Shown one piece after another: positions 55,613-64,000 of a stretch of DNA of 64,000 bases. A program made the translations under genes and the position numbers. The stretch comes from Rhizomys pruinosus (taxonomy: Eukaryota; Chordata; Mammalia; Rodentia; Spalacidae), in the NCBI GenBank assembly GCA_009823505.1, contig VZQC01013986.1, positions 1,019,886 to 1,083,885 on the forward strand, written 5' to 3'. Numbering within the stretch: the stretch's first letter is position 1; each line of letters opens with the position of its first letter. The notes under the pieces were generated by a model. It did no database searches. It saw only the letters and a list, made by a program, of their open reading frames with translations, and was not told the DNA's origin.

Positions 55613-55915
55613 GTTTTAACTTTCTTTTAAAAATAATCTTTCTGGGGCCCCTTGAAACTATTTGCTCAAGAAAGTATGAAGTTTAACCTGTATGTATTAT
55701 TAGCTGGAACCTGAGAACATTGTTTTTAGTCAAAAGCAATTTTTATAACTTTGCTTTTGCCATTTCCTATGTACAAAATGTTGGCCTGAAGCAAAGCTAG
55801 CTTAATGGTATATACTATGTGTTGTTTCTGACGAGAGAACCATGTTAGAAAAGGCTTTACCAGCTCATTTGGCATCTAAAGATTTTGAAACATTAAAAAA
55901 AAAATGTTAAAGTGC
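55613..55915. other. Intron sequence, nothing recognised
   Basis: Unassigned single-copy-looking sequence. Confidence 0.4.
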
Positions 55916-55917
55916 CA

Positions 55918-56083
55918 AAAAAAAAATTTTTAATGTGTATGAGTGTTTTGCCTGCATGTAAGTGTACCACATACATGCAATGCTTGCAGAAGCCAGGAGA
56001 AGGTGTTGGAGCTCCTGGACCTGGAGTTAAGGACAGTTTTTAGCTGTCAGGTGGGTACTGGGAATTGAACCTGGGTCCTCTAA
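55918..56083 (-). mobile_element. B2-like SINE, cut off at 56083
   Basis: Minus-strand B2 broken in its A-box side after cctgggtcctct. The missing head is not next to it. Confidence 0.75.
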
Positions 56084-56193
56084 AGAACTTGCTATGTAGA
56101 TCAGACTGGCCTTGATCTCACAGAGATCTGCCTACCACTGGCTCCCCGGTGCTGTGATTAAAGGTGTGCGCTACCACCAGCTTCGTCGTGGTN
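56084..56193. other. Misplaced 109-bp copy of 57381-57489 ending in a single N
   Basis: All 109 bases from agaacttgctatgtagatca to cttcgtcgtggt are identical to 57381-57489, a diverged B1 inserted in another repeat, and the copy ends at the N (56193). Exact identity over non-consensus B1 sequence, ending at an N, points to a false join. Confidence 0.85.
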
Positions 56194-56380
56194 CCAGGCT
56201 GGCCTTGAATTGACAGAGTTCTGCCTGCCTCTGCCTCGTGAGTGCTAGGATTAAAGGTGTACACCACCATGCCTGGCTTAAAAACGGTTCTTAGCTGCCA
56301 TGTGGGTGCTGGGAATCGAGCCTTGGTCCTCTGCAAGAACAGTCAGTGCTCTTAACTGCTGAGCCATCTTTACAGCCCAG
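56194..56380 (-). mobile_element. B1 remainder followed by a B2 head, minus strand
   Basis: Half a B1 (ccaggctggccttgaattga to ccatgcctggctt), then B2 sequence from aaacggttcttagctgccat to gagccatctttacagccc. It may be the other side of the SINE broken at 56083. Confidence 0.75.
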
Positions 56381-56999
56381 TTTTAACTTTCTAATGGAAT
56401 GAGTAGTTTATCTTGCTACCTAAGCTGATAATTAAGATAGAAGAGCAATGAACACAAAGGTTTGGCTTCTAAAAATGGGATTTAGAGCTATCATAAAATT
56501 AATCTAGTCATATATATGTAAAATGGCTATTGTGCCATATGATTATTAACATAAACAGTAAATAGTTAACTAAATGACTTCTGTTTAGCAAAAGAAAATA
56601 GCATTTTATTTTTTAAACTTTTCTGTGTTGTGAGCATCAACACAGGCAATTTCCTTGATGTTCCATATGGACTGATCTTTACTGCACAGAGCTGGAAAGT
56701 CCTTCCTCTGGCTTCCAACACCAAGACTCCTCCCTGCCTTCACTGCATTCTTCTCTGCCCATCCCTTGACAGTCATGGGGTCATTAGACATTCTATTTTT
56801 GTCTCACTGTATCTGTAGAGGGCTGACTAGTGGGTCACTGAGCTATGGAGCAGGATAGAGCTATTACACTAAAGGGTAAAAGGGCCAGACCTATAGGACA
56901 TGAGGCACATGGTGAACAGGTTCCTCAGTCAGGGGTTGAGAATATCCAGAAAGAGGGTTACTCAAGTGGTTCTTTATTCAAGACAAAATAGGTTGATGG
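56381..56999. other. Intron sequence with one unassigned open frame
   Basis: A 61-codon minus-strand frame at 56606-56791 (starts MSNDPMTVKG, ends HNTEKFKK) stops just before an AATAAA-like string, as a retrocopy end might. I could not match it to a protein. Confidence 0.3.
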
Positions 57000-57520
57000 T
57001 CTATGACCATGAGACACTCAGTGACTGAACGGACTCCTGTGGTTTCAGTGAGAATGTCCTCCACAGGCTCCAAGTATCTGAATACTTTGCTGCCCGATGG
57101 TAGCTCTATTTTGGGGTATTTAGGGGCGGCCATGCTAGAGGAAGCACACCACTGGGGGAGGCACCCTGCGCCTCATCCGTTTCCAGTGTGTGTCTGTTTC
57201 CTGTGTCAGCTTTCTGCTCTGTCCGCCTCCTGACATGCCTCCCCTGCTATGATGGACTCTTACCCCTTTGACCATAAGCTCAACACACTCTTCCTTCTAC
57301 ACATTGTCTTGGTCATGGTATTGTTTATTTTGTTTGTTTGTTTGAGACACAGAGGGTACTCTTGTAACCCTAACTGGCCTAGAACTTGCTATGTAGATCA
57401 GACTGGCCTTGATCTCACAGAGATCTGCCTACCACTGGCTCCCCGGTGCTGTGATTAAAGGTGTGCGCTACCACCAGCTTCGTCGTGGTATTTTATCACA
57501 GCAACAGAAAAGTAACTAAT
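57000..57520 (+). repeat. Rodent interspersed repeat with B1 inserted
   Basis: gtgagaatgtcctccacagg through atgatggactcttacccctt to cacagcaacagaaaagtaac is a familiar rodent repeat. A minus-strand B1 (about 57324-57480) lies between cttggtcatggtattg and cgtggtattttatc. Confidence 0.6.
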
Positions 57521-57651
57521 ATAGTTCTCCAGACACATGGCCCTCAGTTCCATACCAGGGAACTACTGTGCCTTATCTAGTATTCTGAAGCATTCCACAA
57601 AACCTGTATCTTTCACCAATTTTTCTCATTAAAGAAATACTCATTTGGGAG

Positions 57652-57860
57652 CCTGGAAAGATGGCTCAGCAGTTAAAAGTACCAGCTGCTTTTCACAGAG
57701 GACCCAGGTTTGATTCCCAGCACCCACATGGTGGCTAACAACCACCCACAACTCCAGTTCCAGGGGATCCAAAGCCCTCCTCTGACCTCTGTGGGAACTG
57801 CATGACAAGGATACATCTACCTATATTGATATACATAAAATAAAAAATAAAATAAATACT
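57652..57860 (+). mobile_element. B2 SINE
   Basis: gcctggaaagatggctcagc to aaaataaataaa, with flanks aaatactcattt on both sides (57633 and 57854) as TSD. Confidence 0.9.
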
Positions 57861-57861
57861 C

Positions 57862-58639
57862 ATTTTGGATTTATGCAATAAACATCTGATAAAATAATTC
57901 TGAGATGTTCTAAATTTAATGACAGAGACCAGGGGAAGAACGAGCTACAAATAAGCCCTATTTTTAAAATAAACTTTCATGATCATTATCCTGGATCATT
58001 AATCCAGATGCAATAATTACTTCTCCTTATGAACTGCCCTCCTTTCCCAAAGCTGTCCCTCCTTTGCACTGTCTTGTCTTTATTATCTATAGCCAGTGTA
58101 GGTCACAGTGCTTTCTTTTTCAAAAGTTTATAGAAAAAAAACTCCTTAGCTTTAGTCTGGTAGGTATTTTCTAATTGCTAGCTAGCCTACTGCTGGTATT
58201 TACTCTAACTTGTCTGAGGACTTGGTCATCTCTTTCTTCCTGGCTAGCATGTATAATGGCTCAATAAACCCTTTTCAATTACAGATATTTCCCCTCCAGG
58301 GTTTTGGGTATGACTTCAAAACACAGATTTCACTCATCCTTGTTAAATTTTATATTTTGCATTTAGATCGATAGCTTTAGTCCATTCAGACATTTACGAA
58401 CTTGATTCTGTCATCTAATAAAGTAGCCACCTCTCACAGAATTGGGTAAGAAAACCCTGATATCCTGAAAAGAGAACTTCTAATTTATTCAGATGGCTTT
58501 TCCTCAGAAATTGGATAACTTGGGTGCATGTTCAGAGAGATAATGTCATAGAAATAGCACCATGCTAGAAATTAGAGGATTTATTTCCTAACATGAACTC
58601 AATTCTGTAAACTTCAGCTACATACTTGTGGGACTACTG
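57862..58639. other. Intron sequence, nothing recognised
   Basis: No element or exon recognised. Confidence 0.5.
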
Positions 58640-59055
58640 TGCTAGATAGCTTTAGTGTCAACTTGACACCCCTGGGTTGAGAGAGCCTCAACTGGGGAAC
58701 TGGCTCCATTGGACTGGCCTGTGGCCACGTCTGTGGAGTATTGTCTTGATTGTTGAGCAATGTGGGAGGGGCCCAGCCCACTATGGGTGGTGACAGCCCC
58801 CTCCCCCCCCAGCTGTTGTTATGTACAGTATAAGAAAGCAGGCTGGGCATGGGCCAGGGGAGCAAGCCAGTAAGAAGCATTCCTCCATGGCCTGTGCTCC
58901 AGCTCCTGCCTCCAGGTTCCTGCCCTGAGTTCCGGCCTTGGGCTCCCTGAGTGTGACTCAGCCGATGTGAACTGAATAAACAAACCCTTTCCTCCCCAAG
59001 TTGGTGTAGGTCAGAGTGTTTTGTCATAGCAATTGAAGAGAAACTAAAAGAACTA
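58640..59055 (+). repeat. Rodent interspersed repeat (gtcaacttgaca type), complete
   Basis: Runs from agtgtcaacttgacacccct through gcccagcccactatgggtgg to tcctccccaagttggtgtag and gaaactaaaag. It carries a C-run at 58800-58810. The same family, reversed, is at 19560-20160. Confidence 0.7.
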
Positions 59056-60300
59056 GCTTCCTCATAAATGAAACAGTTTAAGTTCTTACTTCTGGAATAA
59101 GAGTTTTGTTTCTGTGGTACTAGAATTAAATCTAGGGCTTGATGCACAACAGGCACATATGATATCACTGAGCTACACTCAAGCTTGAAATACATTTTTT
59201 GTTAGAAATACCTAAGCATCCTCAAGTAAGTTCTAACATGGGGGAGGGAATGAAGAAAGAATAATTTTCCAGTTTCTTCAAAATCACTCTTGTTGTGAAC
59301 CATTTAACAGCAACACAAATGTTCTGTGGGGTCATTTAGGGAATAGCACAGGGCATGACTAGACTATAGGGACTTTTGCAAACAGGTCTTTAAAGCAATA
59401 TTGGGGAACTTGATAGTAGTGGAAATCCATCTTAGAGTGGAGAGCTAGGATAGTGTGTGCCTATGAGAGGGCAAGAGAATCGGGCTCACGGGCAGTTAGT
59501 TGTCAGGCAGGGTTAGAAAGGGTCTCTGGGTCCTGAAATGCCAAGAGAAGCTGGGGCTTTAATTTTCAAGAATGAAAGTTTTCACACTTTAAAAAATAAT
59601 TCCTCAAAGCAGAGGGACCCTTTCAATAAGTGTAAATGGGGTCTCAGGCACTCTCCCTTGATCTCCTACTTACTTCCATGTGGCCCTTAGCCCACTATAC
59701 CCCTTAGACTCTTAAAGCACAGCCGGGAGCCACTGCTAAATTCTAAATTCTGAGTCTTAAACATATGTGCACAATAAAACAACCCCCTAAATCAGATTAC
59801 TGCCATGTAAGGTGAGGATCCCTGAATACTGCTGAGCTGAGGAATGACATGATCAGCTACAGCCTGATGTCCAAATGTTTACTGTTCTGGGAAGAAGATA
59901 GAGGCATAGAACATAGTTACAGTACTTCTGACATCAGGGAGCTAAGATCTTAAATTAGAAGCACTTGGGTATATTCTAAAGTATCAGAGATTTCCTTCCT
60001 GGTGTGATATTCAGTTACTTACGGGTAAAGCTACAGCCTGATGGTTCCTTGTCTGGCTTCAAGGCAGATAACAAACAATCAATGGGTAAGAAAAAAAAAA
60101 GAGAAAATTTATCCTAACAAACAGAATTATTTGATAGAAAACAGGATATGTGGCAGGTTATTGAGTTTTTAGTCACTGAACATATTCAAGAAAATGTATT
60201 TATGAATCGATGATGTCTTAGAAGGGGATATTCATATTAGATGGGAGGCTGGACTAGAATACCACCAAGATTTTTTCAAACTTAAGAGTTCTATGAAGTG
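59056..60300. other. Intron sequence upstream of a B1, nothing recognised
   Basis: About 1.2 kb. A short ID-like relic (tatcactgagctacactcaa) lies at about 59160-59180. I looked here for the missing Ppp2r3a exon and did not find it; note that it should lie below 60872. Confidence 0.5.
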
Positions 60301-60309
60301 GTGTTAGAC

Positions 60310-60463
60310 TTTTTTTTTTATTTTTTTGGTCTTTTTCGGGACAGGGTCTCCCTGTAGCCCAGATGGCCTGGAACTCGCTCTGTAGATCAGGCTGGCCTTG
60401 AACTCACAAATATCTGCCCTGCCTCTGCTAGGATTAAAGGCGTGTGCCACCACGCCTGGCTCG
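60310..60463 (-). mobile_element. B1 SINE
   Basis: Minus-strand B1 with TSD gaagtggtgttaga at 60295 and 60463. Confidence 0.92.
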
Positions 60464-60516
60464 AAGTGGTGTTAGAGATGTGCAGACAAACCCCTCTGCT
60501 TAAAAACAGAGTAAAG

Positions 60517-60745
60517 GGGCTGGAGAGATGGCTCAGTGGTTAAGAGTGCCAACTGCTCTTGCTGAGGACTCGGGTTCAATTCCCAGCACCCATATGGCGG
60601 CTAAGAACTGTCTTGAACTCCAGTTCCAGGGGAATCCAACATCCTCTTTTGACCTCGGCAGCACTGCACGACACGGTTGCACAAACCTATGTGCAGACAG
60701 TACATTCATACACAAAAAATAAAAAATAAATAAAAAATAAATAAA
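60517..60745 (+). mobile_element. B2 SINE
   Basis: Full B2 about 55 bp from the duplicated splice donor. The flank cagagtaaa is repeated at 60507 and 60751. Confidence 0.92.
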
Positions 60746-60800
60746 AATCAGAGTAAATAAAGAGGGAGAATCTTGAGACTGTTACAGAAAGGGGATTACT

Positions 60801-60904
60801 CATTCAGTAGTTATATTACCTTTGCAATGTTCCCCATTTCATAAATGTTATTCATTCAGTAGTTACATTACCTTTGCAATGTTCCCCATTTCATAAATGT
60901 CTGC
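60801..60904. repeat. 52-bp tandem duplication covering the exon end and splice donor of Ppp2r3a
   Basis: The 52-bp unit starting cattcagtagtta occurs at 60801 and again at 60853. About 48 bp align, with one substitution (t/c at the seventh base of the donor-side intron). Each copy carries the exon tail ATYEMGNIAK-type coding bases and a complete GT donor. Using the downstream donor (60820/60819) would extend the exon into gta atg taa, an immediate stop, so normal splicing must use the upstream donor at 60872. Confidence 0.9.
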
Positions 60905-61138
60905 TTTCTGATCTTCAATATCCATGAAAGTGGTTTCAATTCTGCTTAGAATCTGCTCATGGGTACTGCATGTATCTGGGAGTCCTTCAGGAAAGTAGAA
61001 CCGTGGAATGTTTATAGACAAAGGTGTATTCACAACATTATTCACATGAGGATCAGAGGAAACAGGCTGAGGACTACTTGGAAGGGCTGATGGAGGTGAA
61101 GGTGGCCTTACAGGTTTCTTTTCTGGTTTATTTTGAAT
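60872..61138 (-). CDS. Ppp2r3a: Ppp2r3a coding exon, first common exon of PR72/PR130 (89 codons)
   Basis: Regulatory B'' subunit of protein phosphatase 2A; in the holoenzyme it binds the scaffold A and catalytic C subunits and helps choose substrates. Read on the minus strand, the exon opens IQNKPEKKP and continues with a proline/serine-rich linker (residues 9-30). It then has the conserved block SINIPRFYFPEGLPD (about 41-55) and the helix RIETTFMDIEDQKADIYEMG (about 66-85), ending NIAK. The acceptor is a pyrimidine-rich tract ending in cttacag just above 61138; the donor is aag|gtaatg at 60872/60871. The length is 267 nt, phase 0 at both ends. From family knowledge, PR72 and PR130 differ only upstream of about this point. 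Oddity: the 3' end and donor are duplicated in tandem (60801-60904). Confidence 0.93.
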
Positions 61139-61434
61139 CTGTAAGAAAAATATGATTATAAGACACAAAAATTCTAAACAGTATGTACTTATCAAGATTC
61201 GTCAACAGTAATAGGAAGTTGTGTATAAATATAAGAAAGCACAATTAAAGACAGCAGCAATCAGGGGCTTAGAGTACTCTAGAGGGCAGAAAACATGTTT
61301 CTAGGGAATGCTTTCCATGTTAAATAAATCAACATACTATCTATCAGTAATTATTTACATTTGTAAAATTCTGTAGTAAATCTTCCTTCATTTTGAAAAC
61401 TTTTTTGTCTTTATGTGAATTTCTAACTCTCCTT

Positions 61435-61483
61435 CAAAGAAATGAACTCTTATATATATACACATACACACACAAATATAATT

Positions 61484-61519
<36 letters not shown>

Positions 61520-61530
61520 AATATATATTT
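61435..61530. repeat. (TA)n/(CA)n microsatellite
   Basis: ATATATATACACATACACAC-type and long (TA)n runs, about 300 bp upstream of the exon on the gene's strand. Confidence 0.9.
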
Positions 61531-61744
61531 AGGGGATATGGATGTATCTCAGTGTATCTTCACCAAAAGTGAAGATACGCACCTATAGCTTCAGCACTTA
61601 GAAGCTAGAGGGATGAGGGTCAGGAGCTCCCAGTCATCCTCCGCTAAATGGCAAGCTGGAGGCCAGTCTGAGATACCTGAGAATCTGTCTCAAAAAAATA
61701 CACATCTAAATATATCTGGAATAGGGCCTACTACTTTTTTTTTT

Positions 61745-61983
61745 TTTAATTTTATTTATTTCTGTATGTGTATGAATGTACTGTCTGCATGCAGGTCTGT
61801 GCACCCGTGTCGTGCAACGCCGCGGAGTTCAGAAGAGGGTCTCGGATTCCCCTGGAACTGGAGTTCTCCTGGAATTGGAGCTTCAGACGGTTCTCAGCCG
61901 CCATGTGGGTGCTGGGGATCGAACCCGGGTCCTCTGTAAGAGCGGTCGGCGCTCTTAACCGCTAGGCCATCTCTCCAGCCCCT
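61745..61983 (-). mobile_element. B2 SINE
   Basis: Long-type B2 on the minus strand with TSD ggcctactactttt at 61725 and 61984. Confidence 0.94.
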
Positions 61984-62082
61984 GGCCTACTACTTTTAAT
62001 TTCTTCTCTAGTTTTACTTTACCAAAGTAGAATCACTGCAGCCCTCAATGCCTAGAAAAATCTTCATTATAAAAATTAGGGG

Positions 62083-62330
62083 CTGGAGAGAAGGCTCAGC
62101 AGTTAAGAGCACTGACTGCTCTTGCAGAGGACGAGGGTTTGAATCCTAGCATCCACATGGTGGCTAAGAACCATCTTAGTCTGGGCATGGTGGTCCACCT
62201 TTAATCCCAGAACTTGGGAGGCAGAGGCAGGCTGATCTCTGTGAGTTCAAGGCCAGCCTGATCTACATAGCGAGTTCTAGGCTAGCCGGGACTAGAGGGA
62301 GACCCTGTCTCAAAAAGACCCCCCCCTAAA
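62083..62330 (+). mobile_element. Composite B2-B1 SINE
   Basis: The first 105 bp or so of a B2, up to gctaagaaccatctta, is followed directly by a complete B1 (gtctgggcatggtgg to tctcaaaaagacc). The second half of the B2 is absent. A clear TSD is not visible, so a B1 insertion followed by deletion is as likely as a fused transcript. Confidence 0.7.
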
Positions 62331-62474
62331 TTAAAGCACTTTAGCAAACTTCTGGCTGGTTCATTTGCCACTTAGAGGCAGGACATTTTCTTCAAGATAT
62401 AAATTTTGTATGTTCTAATAGGCAATAACTATAGTCATCAATTTCATCATAGCCAAACAATCTTTTTAAAAATT

Positions 62475-62688
62475 TTTATTTATTCTTTTATTGTATGAAT
62501 GTACTGTCTGCCTGTAGGTTGGTGCACCCATGTTGTGAAATGCCGTGGAGGTCAGAAGAGGGCGTCGGATTCCCCTGGAACTGGCATTAAAGACGGTTCT
62601 CAGCCACCATGTGGTTGCTGGGGATCAAACCCGGGTCCTCTGCAAGAGCAGTTGGCGCTCTTAACCGCTAGGTCATCTCTCCAGCCCC
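62475..62688 (-). mobile_element. B2 SINE
   Basis: Minus-strand B2 with TSD ccaaacaatctttt-type flanks (62453 and 62691). Confidence 0.92.
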
Positions 62689-63063
62689 CGCCAAACAATC
62701 TTTATAGGTAATTAGTTAAGTTATAGTTTATATCTTTTATTTTCCTAAAGAAGTATATCTGATATAGTGTGCTTTATGAGATATTAGAAGGGAGAATGAA
62801 AAAGAGGGACACAGCAGGAAGTCTGACTGAGCAAAAGGTCAAGGACAATACATCATCAAGCTAGGAATTTTTAATTTTAAAAACTTTTAAACCTTTGTTA
62901 GAGGGTTTATATGTGTAAGTTCAGGTGCCCATGCAGGCCAGAAGGTTGACGTTCCCTGGAACTGGGGTTATAGGCAGTTGTGAGCTGCCCAATGTGAATG
63001 TAGGTACTGCGGATCAGTTGGGGCCTCTGCAAGAGCTCCTATGAAGTCATCTCATCAGCTTTC

Positions 63064-63435
63064 TTTTTTTTTTGAGACAGGGTCTTATGTAGCCTATATT
63101 GGCCTTGGACTTTTTATACAGTTGAGGGTGACCTTGAACTCGGGATCCTCCTGCCTCTGCCACCCAGGTGCTGTGATTATAGTAGTGCGTCACCATGCAC
63201 AGCTTTTTAGAAGTTTGTTTATTTATTTATTTGTGTATGAGTGTAGTGTCTGCATGTAGGTTGGTGCACCCATGTCATGCAATGCTGCAGAGGTCAGAAG
63301 AGGACATCAGATTCCCCTGGAACTGGAGTTAAAGACGTCTGGTTCTTAGCCGCCATATGGATGCTGGGAATCGAATCCGGGCCTCTCCAAGAGCAGTTGG
63401 TGCTCTTAACCAATGAACCATCTCTCCAGCCCCAG
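63064..63435 (-). mobile_element. B1 then B2, both minus strand
   Basis: Diverged B1 (63064-63205) followed by B2 (63210-63435). The flank agaagttt on both sides of the B2 (63209 and 63434) is its TSD. An old B2-like piece precedes them at about 62880-63060. Confidence 0.85.
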
Positions 63436-63587
63436 AAGTTTATTTTTTAACCAATGAAAATGAATCTCAAGATTCCTAGAAGTAAAAAAATTAAATAAAA
63501 TAAAAATCATGAAGATTTGCAGGGCTCTAAATTCTAAGGGTCACGAGAATGGCAATGTATTAGACAATACATAAAATATGAAAAACA

Positions 63588-63850
63588 GGGCTGGAGAGAT
63601 AGCCTAGCGGTTAAGAGCACCGACTGCTCTTTCAGAGGACCTGGGTTTGATCCCCAGCACCCACATGCCGGCCGAGAACCATCTGTAACTCCAGTTCTAG
63701 GAGAACTCCAGTTCCAGGGGAAGCCGAGACCCTCTTCTGACCTCCACATGCATTGCACGACACGGGTGCACAAACCTACATGCAGACAGTACATTCATAC
63801 AAATAAATAAATGAATAAATAAATAAATAAATAATAAATAAAACTTAAAA
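63588..63850 (+). mobile_element. B2 SINE with (AAAT)n tail
   Basis: Long-type B2, TSD aaatatgaaaaacag (63574 and 63850), tail of about 12 AAAT units. Confidence 0.93.
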
Positions 63851-63959
63851 AATATGAAAAACAGACATGGTTATTGACTAAACCTGTTTGTCTGGTGATA
63901 TCAGAAATCTAATCCAGGGATTGTGGATACTAGGCAGTTTTTTATACTCTAAAACCTAA

Positions 63960-64000
63960 TTTTTTTTTTTTTTTTGTCTTTTTGAGACAGAGGAAGGTCT
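63960..64000 (-). mobile_element. Start of a B1 cut by the window end
   Basis: T-run followed by gtctttttgagacag, the minus-strand B1 tail end. Confidence 0.7.

Noticed and set aside
56606..56791. 61-codon minus-strand frame near an AATAAA-like string
   Set aside because: Could be the end of a retrocopy, but I could not match it to any protein, so no function is given.
58614..59195. 193-codon minus-strand frame
   Set aside because: It runs through a rodent interspersed repeat (58640-59055); the length comes from GC-rich repeat sequence, not from a gene.
52..63900. Many short frames with LHVGLCTRVVQ or FETGSPCSPSCPG-type sequence
   Set aside because: These are translations of B2 and B1 SINEs, not proteins; they recur wherever those elements lie.

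Overview
The window is mammalian nuclear DNA from a muroid rodent. It is packed with B1 and B2 SINEs, many of them young enough to keep intact target-site duplications (TSDs), plus rodent LINE-1, B4-like SINEs and other rodent-specific repeats. I cannot name the species. The assembly looks long-read based: it has one 248-base N gap, three single-N joins, and stretches full of single-base insertions and deletions.

The only functional gene I can support is Ppp2r3a, the B'' regulatory subunit PR72/PR130 of protein phosphatase 2A. It runs on the minus strand across the whole window, almost all of which is intron. Three coding exons are visible: 60872-61138 (89 codons, phase 0/0), 39029-39131 (1 nt + 34 codons) and 9425-9499 (25 codons). 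Each has AG/GT splice borders and the reading phases agree. An exon expected between the first two, about 100 nt long, could not be found. The first and last parts of the gene lie outside the window.

Layout. 1-10.9 kb: intron with SINEs, exon 9425-9499, and an old LINE-1 ORF2 fragment that carries a Cskmt (METTL12) retrocopy which itself carries a B1. 10.9-11.4 kb: N gap beside a 47-bp minisatellite. 11.4-21.9 kb: SINEs, LINE-1 remnants and rodent-specific repeats. 21.9-27.4 kb: a nearly full-length plus-strand LINE-1 with broken ORFs. 27.9-28.1 kb: a chimeric B2-B1 SINE with its own TSD. 28.1-32.6 kb: a 4.5-kb satellite with a 20-bp unit; nearly every unit holds CTATTTATAG, a perfect MEF2 consensus, which reads as a TATA-box-like CTATAAATAG on the Ppp2r3a sense strand. 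35.6-36.8 kb: an Rps13 processed pseudogene and several exact short tandem duplications. 36.8-46.8 kb: one segment present three times as forward, inverted, forward, with error-laden second and third copies. It contains the 103-nt exon and is most simply explained as an unsplit hairpin long read left in the assembly. 46.8-64 kb: intron with many SINEs, two more single-N joins, and exon 60872-61138, whose splice donor is duplicated in tandem.

The most interesting observation is the MEF2/TATA satellite inside an intron of a gene whose PR72 isoform is described as heart- and skeletal-muscle-specific. The most important caution is that several odd structures here look like assembly faults and need raw-read checks.
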